DNA of 64,000 nucleotides, taken from assembly GCF_004028155.1 (NCBI RefSeq), contig NZ_SBII01000011.1, positions 1 through 64,000 of the forward strand, given 5' to 3'. Under the pieces are notes generated by a model. The model did no database searches. It saw only the letters and a program-made list of their open reading frames with translations, and was not told the origin of the DNA. The stretch's first letter is position 1. Every line of letters starts with the position of its first letter. A program made the translations under genes and the position numbers. This stretch comes from Flavobacterium cerinum (lineage in GTDB: Bacteria; Bacteroidota; Bacteroidia; Flavobacteriales; Flavobacteriaceae). Positions 43,401-52,066 of the stretch are shown here, piece by piece.

Positions 43401-44061
43401 ACACGGAAACTCTGAAGTGCTGCCTAAAGGAGATCTTATAATTTATGACGGCAGCTTAACACTGAGCATATTGGATAGAATTAAACCGGATGATACTTCT
43501 TATGGAGATACTTTTGCCGAAAGGACTAAAAAAATAGGTGCCTACTTTAAAGAGCAGTTCAGATTAATGCGTGAAGAAAGAGAAGGACCTGATTATTTTA
43601 AAAGTAAAATTGTACATAGCTTTGCTTACAAGGAATTTGAGATTGTAAGTGCTGTAAAAAAGAACCTTAAAAATAGTCTGGAGGCCTACCATAAACTTAA
43701 TAAACACCTTGGCGCAAAAAGCACGATATTGCATTTAGCAGATAATTATGGTGAAACAAGTGTGCTTTTAGCATTACAGGAACCACAGCGCAAAGTGTAC
43801 AGTTATATTACCGATGAAGAAAAACGTGATGTAGCCAAAACAAATTACATCAACAAAAAAAGAACTATTCTATATCCTGATACACTGGAAGAGGTTAATA
43901 AAATACCTTACAGTGTTGTGGTTGTTGAGGAAGGTATAGAAATTGACAGAGAGATCCAGGCGCAGGCGCAATATATTGTTATAATGAAACCAGCAGGGAT
44001 ACCCGAAGGTTTTGAAAAAAAACATGAAGAAGAAAGCTTTATAATTGTAAGGAAGCGATAA
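40405..44061 (+). CDS. MMPL-type RND transporter fused to a PlsC acyltransferase and a C-terminal Rossmann-like domain
   Basis: 1218 residues in three parts. Residues about 1-830 are an RND/MMPL exporter with 12 membrane helices and two periplasmic loops. Residues about 880-1060 are a PlsC acyltransferase with ANHTSFLD (H899, D904) and FPEGTR (about 965-970). Residues about 1075-1218 look like a degenerate SAM-methyltransferase-type Rossmann fold (STILHLADNYGETSVLLAL...VVVVEEG). This could acylate a pigment-linked lipid and export it in one protein. The frame is uninterrupted. The start at 40405 overlaps the previous stop; the longer frame from 40375 is unlikely. Confidence 0.85.
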   Translation: MHKFFIAIHFFINRNKLLSIGMALGCLLVFGYFASKISFEEDITRLIPKNEKADEAAKVLSQLNFADKITVIINAKKGASPEELAQVAGAFLDSLQSCKEYINGVQGKVDDENIQETFDFVYNNLPLFLDEADYKTIEQKILSDSIAATVNGNYKSILSPSGVVTKGFILKDPFGISFIGLKKLQQLGMGDEYRLQDGYVITKDNQKILLFISPKLPGNETKKNTLFVDKLDVIKEGLNAKFSKTATLEYFGATNIAVANARQIKSDIQTTTLVAITLLMLILMVYYRKFFIPFIILIPTIFGVLFAVALLYFLRGTISAISLSIGSILLGVTIDYALHILTHYKHNSDIKVLYRDITKPLIMSSTTTALAFLCLLFVNSGALQDLGIFAAVSVVVTALFSLLIIPHLYKPKGGDAIAHTTVLDKLAGFSFHNNKILIIASVVIIIASFFTFNKVIYDKDISQLNYVPADIKLAEKHLEGATNVTSKSLYVTAYGNSAEEVLQNNSTLYTQLNKDKKADKLLNYSSIGGVVLSKEEQQQKIDRWNAFWTPQRKQQVKAGLIAEGAKLGFKPNTYENFYALIDKHFVSVSLEEYMKVKTLFLNEFISQKNGFYTVSTVVKVSDAQRDAVVKELSGRPQVMVIDRQQMNETFLGGLKDDFTSLINYSFIAVVLILFFFFRRIELVIISCIPIVITGIVTTGIMGMFDIRFNIFSTIVCTLVFGHGVDFSIFMTSALQKEYSTGKNEMATYRTSILLAVLTTVLGIGALVFAGHPALKSISSVSLIGVFAALIITFIFYPILFRFFLTHRIKKGNAPFEFRTLIHSIFSFTYYGLGSFLLSIFSLVLVNIIPIKKKWKIMAFRYTMSKFMKSVLYLNPFVKKTVLNPNNEKFDKPAIIIANHTSFLDILAVGMLSPKVIYLVSDWVYNSPVFGIGVKLAGFYPVSQGIEGGVEHLRKKVEEGYSLVVFPEGTRSKDNHIQRFHKGAFYLAQEFKLDIVPVLIHGNSEVLPKGDLIIYDGSLTLSILDRIKPDDTSYGDTFAERTKKIGAYFKEQFRLMREEREGPDYFKSKIVHSFAYKEFEIVSAVKKNLKNSLEAYHKLNKHLGAKSTILHLADNYGETSVLLALQEPQRKVYSYITDEEKRDVAKTNYINKKRTILYPDTLEEVNKIPYSVVVVEEGIEIDREIQAQAQYIVIMKPAGIPEGFEKKHEEESFIIVRKR

Positions 44062-44065
44062 GCAG

Positions 44066-45589
44066 ATGAAAAGAAAATATGATGTTGTTATAGTGGGAAG
44101 CGGTTTAGGCGGATTGGTGTCTGCCATCATTTTAGCCAAAGAAGGCTATAGTGTTTGCGTGCTCGAAAAAAACAACCAGTTTGGTGGTAACCTGCAGACT
44201 TTTGTGAGAGATAAAACCATTTTTGATACAGGAGTACATTATATAGGCGGTCTTGACGAAGGGCAAAACCTGTACAATTACTTTAAATACATTGGTATCA
44301 TTGACGATCTGAAGCTTAAAAAGATGGACGAAGATGCCTATGATATTATCTCGTTTGATGACGATGAGCAGGAGTACCCGCATGCGCAGGGATATGATAA
44401 CTTTGTGAAGCAGCTTAAAAAATATTTTCCTGATGAGGAAGAGGCGTTAAAGGAATATTGCAAAAAACTAGTAGATACCTGCGATTCCTTTCCACTATAT
44501 AACTTAAAAAACAGTGAGGTAAAATATGATCCTGCTGTGCTTTCTGAAAACGCAAAAGAATACATAGACAGCATTACTAAAAACGAAAAGTTAAGGGCTG
44601 TACTGGCAGGTTCTAACTTTTTATATGCCGGTATAGAAGACAAATCGCCACTTTATGTGCATGCACTTTCTGTTAACTCTTATATGCAGAGTTCATGGCG
44701 TTGTATTAATGGTGGCAGCCAAATTACCAAACAGCTTATAAAACAGCTTAAAAAATATGGTGGAGAAACCTATAAATATAGGGAAGTCTGCGGTTTTGGG
44801 TTTGAAGAAGATAAGCTGGTTTCGGCTAAAATAAAAACAGGTGAAGAGGTTTTTGGGGATATTTTTATTTCTAATATAGAGCCAAAAACGACACTTGATC
44901 TTGTAGGAAAAAAAAGGTTCAGGAAATCGTTTTATAATAGGGTACAAGGGCTGGAAAACGTAGGATCGGCATTTAGCCTTTATCTGGTTTTTAAACCCAA
45001 CACCTTTAAATACCTGAACCATAATTACTATCATTTTAAGGACAGTACAAGGGTTTGGAAAACCATGCACGCTACACAGGAAACCTGGCCCGAAGGTTAT
45101 ATGGCTTCAATGAATGTTTCGGCAAAGCAAAACAAATGGGCAGAGAGTATGACACTTATTACCTTCATGGATTTTAATGAGGTAAAACAATGGGAACATA
45201 CACACAATACTACTGCTGAGGAAATGGATAGGGGCGAATCATATAACCGCTTTAAAGAACAAAAGACAGAACAATTTCTTACCCAAGTAGAGAAAAAATT
45301 CCCGGGGATTAGAAATTGTATTCAATCGGTGCATGCCTCTACACCACTTTCGTATAGAGATTACATTGGTGGACAAAACGGTAACTTATATGGCTATGTT
45401 AAGGATTCTAACAATCCTATGAAAACCTTTATCTCGGCTAAAACCAAAATAGATAATTTGTACCTTACAGGACAAAGCATTAATATGCACGGTGTTTTGG
45501 GGGTTACTATTGGTGCAGTTGTAACCTGTACAGAAATTTTGGGGAAGGATTATTTAGTAAACAAAATAAACAACGAGCTTAATTTATAG
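44066..45589 (+). CDS. CrtI-like FAD oxidoreductase 2
   Basis: 507 residues: an FAD Rossmann site (VVIVGSGLGGLVSAIILAKEG, about 5-25), FGGN, FDTGVHYIGG and the C-terminal NLYLTGQSINMHGVLGVTIGA flavin motif. It is paralogous to the 22233 gene. Its likely substrate is the polyene or dialkylresorcinol. It starts 4 bases after the MMPL fusion and 6 before the C45 hydrolase. Confidence 0.82.
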   Translation: MKRKYDVVIVGSGLGGLVSAIILAKEGYSVCVLEKNNQFGGNLQTFVRDKTIFDTGVHYIGGLDEGQNLYNYFKYIGIIDDLKLKKMDEDAYDIISFDDDEQEYPHAQGYDNFVKQLKKYFPDEEEALKEYCKKLVDTCDSFPLYNLKNSEVKYDPAVLSENAKEYIDSITKNEKLRAVLAGSNFLYAGIEDKSPLYVHALSVNSYMQSSWRCINGGSQITKQLIKQLKKYGGETYKYREVCGFGFEEDKLVSAKIKTGEEVFGDIFISNIEPKTTLDLVGKKRFRKSFYNRVQGLENVGSAFSLYLVFKPNTFKYLNHNYYHFKDSTRVWKTMHATQETWPEGYMASMNVSAKQNKWAESMTLITFMDFNEVKQWEHTHNTTAEEMDRGESYNRFKEQKTEQFLTQVEKKFPGIRNCIQSVHASTPLSYRDYIGGQNGNLYGYVKDSNNPMKTFISAKTKIDNLYLTGQSINMHGVLGVTIGAVVTCTEILGKDYLVNKINNELNL

Positions 45590-45595
45590 GGTTTT

Positions 45596-47260
45596 ATGAG
45601 GGGAATCGGTTACATACTATTAGTACTTTGCACAACACTGCAATTGGTATCGTGTGGCACTTATAAATCGGTTCATCATAAAGCTGTTACAGAAGGCTAT
45701 GACGCTACTGTTCCTGTAGTAGCGCAGCAAAACGACAGTGTGTTTACCTATGGTAATAATTTTATTTTAAAAAATAAGCAAGGGCTATGGGAGCTGTACG
45801 TAGAGGGCGATCCGCTGCAAAGAGGGCTTATAACGGGGGCGCTTTCTAAAGATCTTGTAAAAAAGCAGGAACATGCTTTTTTAGATAAGATCAAAGAGAT
45901 CGTTCCTTCTAAATTTAAGCAAAGCATGCTCAGGCAGTTTGTAAAATGGTACAACAGGAAACTTTACCTGTATGTACCCGAAGAGTATAAAACCGAAATT
46001 TACGGAGTATCCCATTATGTGTCCGGCGAGTACGATTATTTAGCACCGCCTTACCTGCGTTCGCTTTACCTGCATGCTGCCCACGATATTGGTCACGCAC
46101 TTACCGATCTGGATATGGTGGGCTGTACCTCATTTGCTGCCTGGGATAATAATACTGAAGACGGTTCGCTGCTTATAGCACGCAATCTCGATTTTTATGC
46201 AGGTGATGAATTTGCCGAGAGTAAGATCGTATCTTTTGTGAAACCCACAACGGGTTATCCATTCATGTCGGTGGTTTGGGGAGGGATGATAGGAAACCTT
46301 TCCGGGATGAATACCGAAGGTCTTACCGTTACTTTAAATTCAGGAAAATCAGACATTCCTCTAATAGCAAAAACACCCATATCTATAGTCGCCAGGGAGA
46401 TACTGCAATATGCTAAAAATATTGATGAAGCCATTGCCATTGTCCGCAAGCGTGAGGTTTTTGTTTCAGAGAGTATAATGGTGGGCAGTGCTCACGATAG
46501 AAAAGCGGTATTAATTGAGGTTTCACCTAAGAAATTCGGAATACTTGATGTGCCTAACTCAACACGGATTATTTGTTCGAATCATTTTCAGAGTGATGCC
46601 TATAAAAACGATGAAAATAATGAATATGCGATTCTAAACAGCCATTCGGAGTACCGATATGAAAGAATGGAAGAATTGCTGAACAATACCAGGATGAACC
46701 CTGTTAAGGCGGCAGGTGTAATGCGCAACAGGGAAGGGCTCGGTGAGTTATCATTGGGATATGGTAACCAAAAAGCGGTCAATCAGTTGTTAACACACCA
46801 TTCTATAGTGTTTAAACCCGAGCAAAAGCTGGTTTGGGTATCATCTAACCCGTATCAGTTAGGAGAGTATGTTGCTTATGATCTGGATGAAGTTTTTGGT
46901 ACTCAGCACAATGGAACTCTAAGTTCTATGGCAATAGATTCACTTACGATTCCTAAAGATCCTTTTGTAGATTCGCCAGAGTTTAAGAACTATGAAAAAT
47001 ACAGGATACAGGATAGAATTGTAGATAAAACGATAAAAAATAAAGGACATCTGTCTGCCGATTTTATAAAACAATTCCAGTCATTAAATCCTGATTATTG
47101 GGAGGTATATTACAAACCGGGTGTATATCTTTACAACCGTGGCTACTATACTGCTGCCCGTGTCGAATTTGAAAAAACACTGACCAAAGAAATTACAACC
47201 CTTCCTGAGAAAAAGAAAGTAGAAGAATATCTTAAGGAAATAAATAAGAAACTAGATTAG
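45596..47260 (+). CDS. C45-family NTN hydrolase/acyltransferase lipoprotein
   Basis: 554 residues: lipobox LVSC (cysteine about 20), then an acyl-CoA:6-aminopenicillanate acyltransferase/C45 peptidase-like domain with the nucleophile C177 in VGCTSFAAW and the IARNLDF and GNLSGMNTEGL segments; a C-terminal TPR-like tail (about 500-554). Unlike classical members the nucleophile is not freed by an obvious short propeptide. As a membrane-anchored extracytoplasmic acyl-transfer enzyme it could join polyene and resorcinol or trim an amide, an inference from its place between a redox gene and the ligase. Confidence 0.78.
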   Translation: MRGIGYILLVLCTTLQLVSCGTYKSVHHKAVTEGYDATVPVVAQQNDSVFTYGNNFILKNKQGLWELYVEGDPLQRGLITGALSKDLVKKQEHAFLDKIKEIVPSKFKQSMLRQFVKWYNRKLYLYVPEEYKTEIYGVSHYVSGEYDYLAPPYLRSLYLHAAHDIGHALTDLDMVGCTSFAAWDNNTEDGSLLIARNLDFYAGDEFAESKIVSFVKPTTGYPFMSVVWGGMIGNLSGMNTEGLTVTLNSGKSDIPLIAKTPISIVAREILQYAKNIDEAIAIVRKREVFVSESIMVGSAHDRKAVLIEVSPKKFGILDVPNSTRIICSNHFQSDAYKNDENNEYAILNSHSEYRYERMEELLNNTRMNPVKAAGVMRNREGLGELSLGYGNQKAVNQLLTHHSIVFKPEQKLVWVSSNPYQLGEYVAYDLDEVFGTQHNGTLSSMAIDSLTIPKDPFVDSPEFKNYEKYRIQDRIVDKTIKNKGHLSADFIKQFQSLNPDYWEVYYKPGVYLYNRGYYTAARVEFEKTLTKEITTLPEKKKVEEYLKEINKKLD

Positions 47261-47261
47261 T

Positions 47262-48554
47262 ATGGATATCCCTTCTATAGAAACAGCATCACAGCAGGAA
47301 ATAAAAGCTTATCAGGAGTTAAGACTCAAGGAGGCACTGCACTATGCTGCAACAAATTCTCCTTACTATAAAAGGCTTTTTAGTAATGAGAATATTGCTA
47401 TAGACACTATAACTACTCTTGAAGACTTACAACAACTTCCCGTTACCACAAAAGAACATTTACAGGAATACAATGATGATTTTTTATGTGTGCCAAAATC
47501 ACAGATTATCGATTACACTACAACATCGGGAACATCAGGCAGGCCAGTAACTTTTGGATTAACCGATAAAGATCTTGACCGACTGGCTTATAATGAAGCG
47601 ATATCTTTTATCTGCTCAGGCGTAAAAGAAGGTGATGTCGTTCAGTTAATGACCACGATGGACAGGCGTTTTATGGCTGGTCTTGCATATTTTTTAGGTC
47701 TGAGAAAAATAAAGGCAGGGGTTATTCGTGTGGGTGCCGGAGTACCCGAGCTTCAGTGGGATTCGATACTTAAATACAATCCGTCCTACCTTATTACGGT
47801 TCCGTCATTTTTGCTAAAGCTTATTGAATATGCCGAGGCTAACAATATAGATTATAACGCCAGCAGCATTAAAGGTGCAATATGTATAGGCGAGCCGCTA
47901 AGAAACCAGGATTTCTCCAACAATACACTTTCTCAGAAAATTACTGATAAGTGGGATATTAAACTGTTCTCTACTTATGCTTCGACCGAGATGAGCACCG
48001 CTTTTGCAGAATGCGAATATTCCTGCGGAGGGCATCATCATCCGGAACTTATCATTGCCGAAGTACTTGATGAGAACGACAAACCCGTAGCTAATGGAAA
48101 CATTGGTGAACTGGTGGTAACTACATTAGGTATCGAAGGGATGCCGCTTATTCGTTTTAAAACAGGTGATATTGTACAACTGCACCATGAACCTTGCCAG
48201 TGCGGTAGGAACACGATGCGTGTAGGGCCTGTAGTAGGCAGGAAACAACAAATGATAAAGTACAAGGGCACTACGTTATATCCGCCCGCAATGATCGATC
48301 TATTGCGCTCTTTTCCGGAAATACAGAATCATATTATTCAAATAAGTACGAATGATCTGGGTACCGATGAAATATTGATTAAAGCAGCTGCTATAAATCC
48401 TACAGAAGAATTATTAGTACAGATTAAAGATCATTTCAGGGCAAAGCTTAGAGTAACACCAAAAATTGTTTTTGTATCTGCCGAAGAGCTTAACAGTATT
48501 ATGTTTACGCCTATGAGCCGTAAGCCGGTTAACTTTATTGATAAAAGAGTATAA
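47262..48554 (+). CDS. AMP-binding aryl-CoA/ACP ligase (PaaK-like), likely 4-coumarate activating
   Basis: 430 residues resembling phenylacetate-CoA ligase: the P-loop TTSGTSGRPV (about 85-94), FSTYASTEMST (adenylate motif), FKTGDIVQL and the C-terminal MSRKPVNFI. The cysteine-containing SCGGHHHPEL and PCQCGR segments are typical of PaaK-like enzymes. With a tyrosine ammonia-lyase at the other end of the locus, its natural substrate is probably 4-coumarate, loaded to CoA or ACP. It is the last gene of the run and is convergent with the large barrel gene 7 bases away; no terminator is visible between them. Confidence 0.85.
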   Translation: MDIPSIETASQQEIKAYQELRLKEALHYAATNSPYYKRLFSNENIAIDTITTLEDLQQLPVTTKEHLQEYNDDFLCVPKSQIIDYTTTSGTSGRPVTFGLTDKDLDRLAYNEAISFICSGVKEGDVVQLMTTMDRRFMAGLAYFLGLRKIKAGVIRVGAGVPELQWDSILKYNPSYLITVPSFLLKLIEYAEANNIDYNASSIKGAICIGEPLRNQDFSNNTLSQKITDKWDIKLFSTYASTEMSTAFAECEYSCGGHHHPELIIAEVLDENDKPVANGNIGELVVTTLGIEGMPLIRFKTGDIVQLHHEPCQCGRNTMRVGPVVGRKQQMIKYKGTTLYPPAMIDLLRSFPEIQNHIIQISTNDLGTDEILIKAAAINPTEELLVQIKDHFRAKLRVTPKIVFVSAEELNSIMFTPMSRKPVNFIDKRV

Positions 48555-48561
48555 GTAGTAA

Positions 48562-51500
48562 TTAAAAATAAGCTCTTAGCTGTACATTACCTGTATGTAT
48601 GGCCTGGCTGGTTTCACTTTTTCGCCCCTGATAATTAATGTTGATGTCTAAAAACTGGGTCAGGTTTTTTTGGATCAGCAATCTCCAGGTAAGGTTTTGT
48701 CCCGGCTGTAATCCTTCAAGCATTTGGTAAGCAGCAGGTGAAAGTTCATTACCTGCAAAATCATTTTTGTATAATGAGAATTCGCCGCTGGCGGTAAATT
48801 GTTTTTCTGAAGCATAGGTAAAAGAAGTACCTACACGCTGCTGGTACAACGTTTCCATTTCGCCTATGCGGTTTTCTTTGCTTTTGTATTCATAGAACAA
48901 ATCCCAACTTGCATTTCTTGAAAAAATATAAGAAAGCTTAGGCGCGAGTCCAAAACCTTCTACTCTAAAATTTTTACTTCCATAATTCTCTGATGCAGTT
49001 GCCGATTGAAGCGTTTGCCCCGAAAAACCAAGCAGCCACGTTTTTTTAACCAAGTGAGCATATTGCAGTTGATGTGAACTGTTGCTGTTTTCCTGAGAGC
49101 CAACAGTAAGCAATGTTTTTGCCCTGTTTTTAAGGTAGGTGTAGGTAATAGAATGATCCTGTTTACCCCGATTGTAAAACAAGCTGTTTCGAATACTCGA
49201 GTTAACGCCCAGCAGGTTTTCTTCACTGGAAGAAAACGGATTCAAGTCGAAGTTATTGGTATCTCTTTCAATTTTACGGTCAATAAGAAAAGAGGTCTGG
49301 TTGTAAAAATAGGATAACAGTTTTTTAAACCCGGTGTTGTTTTGCCACTGGTTGGGATTAAGGGTAAGTGATTGTGAGAACTTATTCTGGTGAGTGCGCA
49401 CAAATACCTGATTGGGTAAAAATACCCTCACAAACGTAGCCTTATCCGGGAAAGGAGCGATCTCAAACTCTTGTAATTCCTGTACGCCGTTGCCATTATA
49501 GTCATTCCATGTATACACGCCCTGCCCGGGTTCTACCTGTAAGTAGGTAAATTCCTGTTGGGCTATAGTTCCCGATGTAGTTTCGTAGGCTGTTGTAACC
49601 TGTACCAATTGATCCCAATAACGATCATTATATAATAACCTTGAGTTTAACGAAGGTTCGCTCTTAAATTTAGGATCTTCAAACTTTAGGTTACGATAGT
49701 TCACAAAAAGGGTTAGGTCGCTTTTCTCGGTTTGCAGTAATCTTGATTTTAAATAGTAAGATCGTGAGGTGTTTACTTTTTTAAGTACACCATCAACAAG
49801 ACTGTCATTTGCCCTTTGCAGGTAGCCTAATTCTACATATACCTTAGTACTGTCACCACGGCCTACAAAAGCACCAAACTCTGTAAAGCGCTGGCTTAAC
49901 GGACTAAATTGTTTAGTCTCTTTTGTTTTTTCCTGGTTGTCTTCCAAACGAACGGTACCACCCACCCAGTTTTTGCCTACATGGTATTTTGCCAAAGCCT
50001 CATTACGGATAAATGTTGAGGTAGAGTAGTTGCTGTCGCTTTGCAGCCAGCTGCCGCGGTTTTGAACTAAAAGCTTATTAAAGGTAAGCCTGCCATCTAC
50101 CACATGGCGGATACCGTTAAAGGCACCCGAGAAATCCAGCTTTTCCAATTGGTAGTTAATCTGTCCTTTTTTGGGCAGTCTGAAAGTTGTACCAGTTACA
50201 AGATAGCTTTGATTACCCTCGGTCGTTAAAATGTTTGAGAGGTTCCAGTCACGGTTGAATTCGATATTAAAAAGACGCTCAATTGTCCTGAAATCTTTCT
50301 GGATAAACTGATAGTTGGCAAAAGCATCAAGCTCCCAGGTTCCTGTATATAGTCGTTGTTTTGTATTTAATTTACCTGCATAACCCTGATTATTTCCATC
50401 GTCTATTGGGGAGAAAAGGTTGAGGTCATTGTTGCTTATTCCCAGTTCAAAGTCAACACTGGTTTTCTCACTCGGGTTGAATTTACCTAATAGCGTTGCA
50501 ATTTGAATTTTAGTAGGAGCTGTAAGCTTTATTATAGGTTCGTAGTTACCCTGAGGGATACCGTTTATAGGTTCGGCATATTGATAAATACGTCCTACAG
50601 CAGCGGCATTTGCCAGTATGTAATTTCCCTGATTGTTTCCCACAAGGCTAAAGCGCACATTGTACAATATATCATTAGGGTTTTTAGAGTATTCAAAAAC
50701 TTCGGTTCCGTTTATATTTACTTTTTTGTAAAGTGTTTTGTTTTCAGAATAACTGTCAATAAAAGCAGAAGGCGCAGTCATTTGGTTGGTATTGTCTCCT
50801 GCTTTTTCCAAAATAGCGACCTGCTCTTTAGACAGGTTTTGTTGTAACGGCTGGTTCTTCACATCATTTTCAGAATATACAAAACCGCCAATGCTCCATT
50901 TTTCTGCTTCATGGGTTACACCACCATAGGTTACAAAGCGGGTATAGTTACGATCTGAATACTGGTATTCTACGTTAATACGCATTTCTGATGTAATAGG
51001 GAATAGCGAGGTAAAGATGATCTCTCCGGCATTATAGTCAATGATATAATCGTTGTTCTCGCCACGCTCTAAAAGTATTCCGTTTACAAATACGCGTTCA
51101 GACCCGGATATTACCAGTATGTACAGCTCATCATTAGGGCCACGCAGCTTATAAGGTCCCTGGTTGCCTTCCTGGCCTGTAAAGGTACTCTTGGCATATT
51201 GTCCGCGTACTAACGCCGCTGCGGCAAATACCGAGGTTTTATTGTCTTCATCACCAAAAGTGAAAGCTGTAGAAAGTCCCTGTACCTTTTTATTGAAATT
51301 TAAAAAGCGGGACTGCCTGTTCTCTAAAAAGAGATCGCCTGCGCGAATGCTCCATTTATCGGTATACATTTCGATAAAGATCTGGTCGAATTCATCCAGT
51401 TTTTGAGAGTAGCCACCTTCTTGTAACGGAATGTTGGTATCCTGTATGGAGGCCCGCAAACTCACTTTGTCGGACAGCTTTCCGGTTATCTGTAAGTCGA

Positions 51501-51975
51501 GGTTCGAGTTTACTACAGCACTTTGGTTGTTACCCACGGTAATACCCCGGGTAATACTTCCTGAAGTAGTAAGTCCGTCAAAAGGTTTATAGGTACTGAG
51601 TGGGTCACGGGTCACTTTGTAAAGCCCCTGAGTGGCACCATTACTAACCACACGGCTTTCATCATAAATGCTGTATTTTTTGGTAAGGTAGTCGGGGTAG
51701 CTGAGGTAACGAACAGTAAGAGTATCCTGAGAGGTAAAGCCGTTTTTAAAAACAAGGGTGCTTTTACGGAAATCTACTTTATAAAAAGAAGTGTCTATTT
51801 CTTTGCCTTCACGGTTCTGGAGCTTAAAAAACACTTTGTTGATGCTCACACTATCGATCACTATAGTGTCCTGAGTAGCAATTATTTTTCGGTTTTTATA
51901 GGGCGTAGTTATTTCCTGACCGTAAAGTGCGGAAACACAAAAGAGTAGCGCCAGTAAAAGCCCATTTTTAAACAT
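48562..51975 (-). CDS. Very large outer-membrane beta-barrel-like protein, unknown function
   Basis: 1137 residues: a signal peptide (about 1-20, LYGQE), a beta-rich N-terminal domain (about 21-110), then strands of barrel type to the end (for example SNLDLQITGKLSDKVSLRASIQD, SRFLNFNKKVQGLSTAFTFGD, KSIR-like repeats, final VQLRAYF). The aromatic C-terminus and strand spacing point to an outer-membrane barrel of very large size, comparable in feel to SprA-like translocons but shorter and not the same protein. It is a conserved-looking Bacteroidota protein I cannot name. It has its own promoter and no close partner. Confidence 0.72.
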   Translation of the reverse strand: MFKNGLLLALLFCVSALYGQEITTPYKNRKIIATQDTIVIDSVSINKVFFKLQNREGKEIDTSFYKVDFRKSTLVFKNGFTSQDTLTVRYLSYPDYLTKKYSIYDESRVVSNGATQGLYKVTRDPLSTYKPFDGLTTSGSITRGITVGNNQSAVVNSNLDLQITGKLSDKVSLRASIQDTNIPLQEGGYSQKLDEFDQIFIEMYTDKWSIRAGDLFLENRQSRFLNFNKKVQGLSTAFTFGDEDNKTSVFAAAALVRGQYAKSTFTGQEGNQGPYKLRGPNDELYILVISGSERVFVNGILLERGENNDYIIDYNAGEIIFTSLFPITSEMRINVEYQYSDRNYTRFVTYGGVTHEAEKWSIGGFVYSENDVKNQPLQQNLSKEQVAILEKAGDNTNQMTAPSAFIDSYSENKTLYKKVNINGTEVFEYSKNPNDILYNVRFSLVGNNQGNYILANAAAVGRIYQYAEPINGIPQGNYEPIIKLTAPTKIQIATLLGKFNPSEKTSVDFELGISNNDLNLFSPIDDGNNQGYAGKLNTKQRLYTGTWELDAFANYQFIQKDFRTIERLFNIEFNRDWNLSNILTTEGNQSYLVTGTTFRLPKKGQINYQLEKLDFSGAFNGIRHVVDGRLTFNKLLVQNRGSWLQSDSNYSTSTFIRNEALAKYHVGKNWVGGTVRLEDNQEKTKETKQFSPLSQRFTEFGAFVGRGDSTKVYVELGYLQRANDSLVDGVLKKVNTSRSYYLKSRLLQTEKSDLTLFVNYRNLKFEDPKFKSEPSLNSRLLYNDRYWDQLVQVTTAYETTSGTIAQQEFTYLQVEPGQGVYTWNDYNGNGVQELQEFEIAPFPDKATFVRVFLPNQVFVRTHQNKFSQSLTLNPNQWQNNTGFKKLLSYFYNQTSFLIDRKIERDTNNFDLNPFSSSEENLLGVNSSIRNSLFYNRGKQDHSITYTYLKNRAKTLLTVGSQENSNSSHQLQYAHLVKKTWLLGFSGQTLQSATASENYGSKNFRVEGFGLAPKLSYIFSRNASWDLFYEYKSKENRIGEMETLYQQRVGTSFTYASEKQFTASGEFSLYKNDFAGNELSPAAYQMLEGLQPGQNLTWRLLIQKNLTQFLDININYQGRKSETSQAIHTGNVQLRAYF

Positions 51976-51998
51976 ACTTTAATATAACTCCAAAACGG

Positions 51999-52006
51999 CA
52001 AAAGTA
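51999..52006 (-). promoter_or_regulatory. Predicted promoter of the large barrel gene
   Basis: On the minus strand TACTTTTG (a perfect -7 box) is preceded by a TTTA about 20 bases upstream. It lies 24-31 bases before the ATG. Confidence 0.6.
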
Positions 52007-52066
52007 GTGTATTTAGTGTGAAGATTTAAAAGGATTGGGCTGTGGTCTTTTCCAGAGGTAGATTCC

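Noticed and set aside
49000..51400. Several plus-strand frames inside the large barrel gene
   Set aside because: All are shadows of the minus-strand gene without independent signals.
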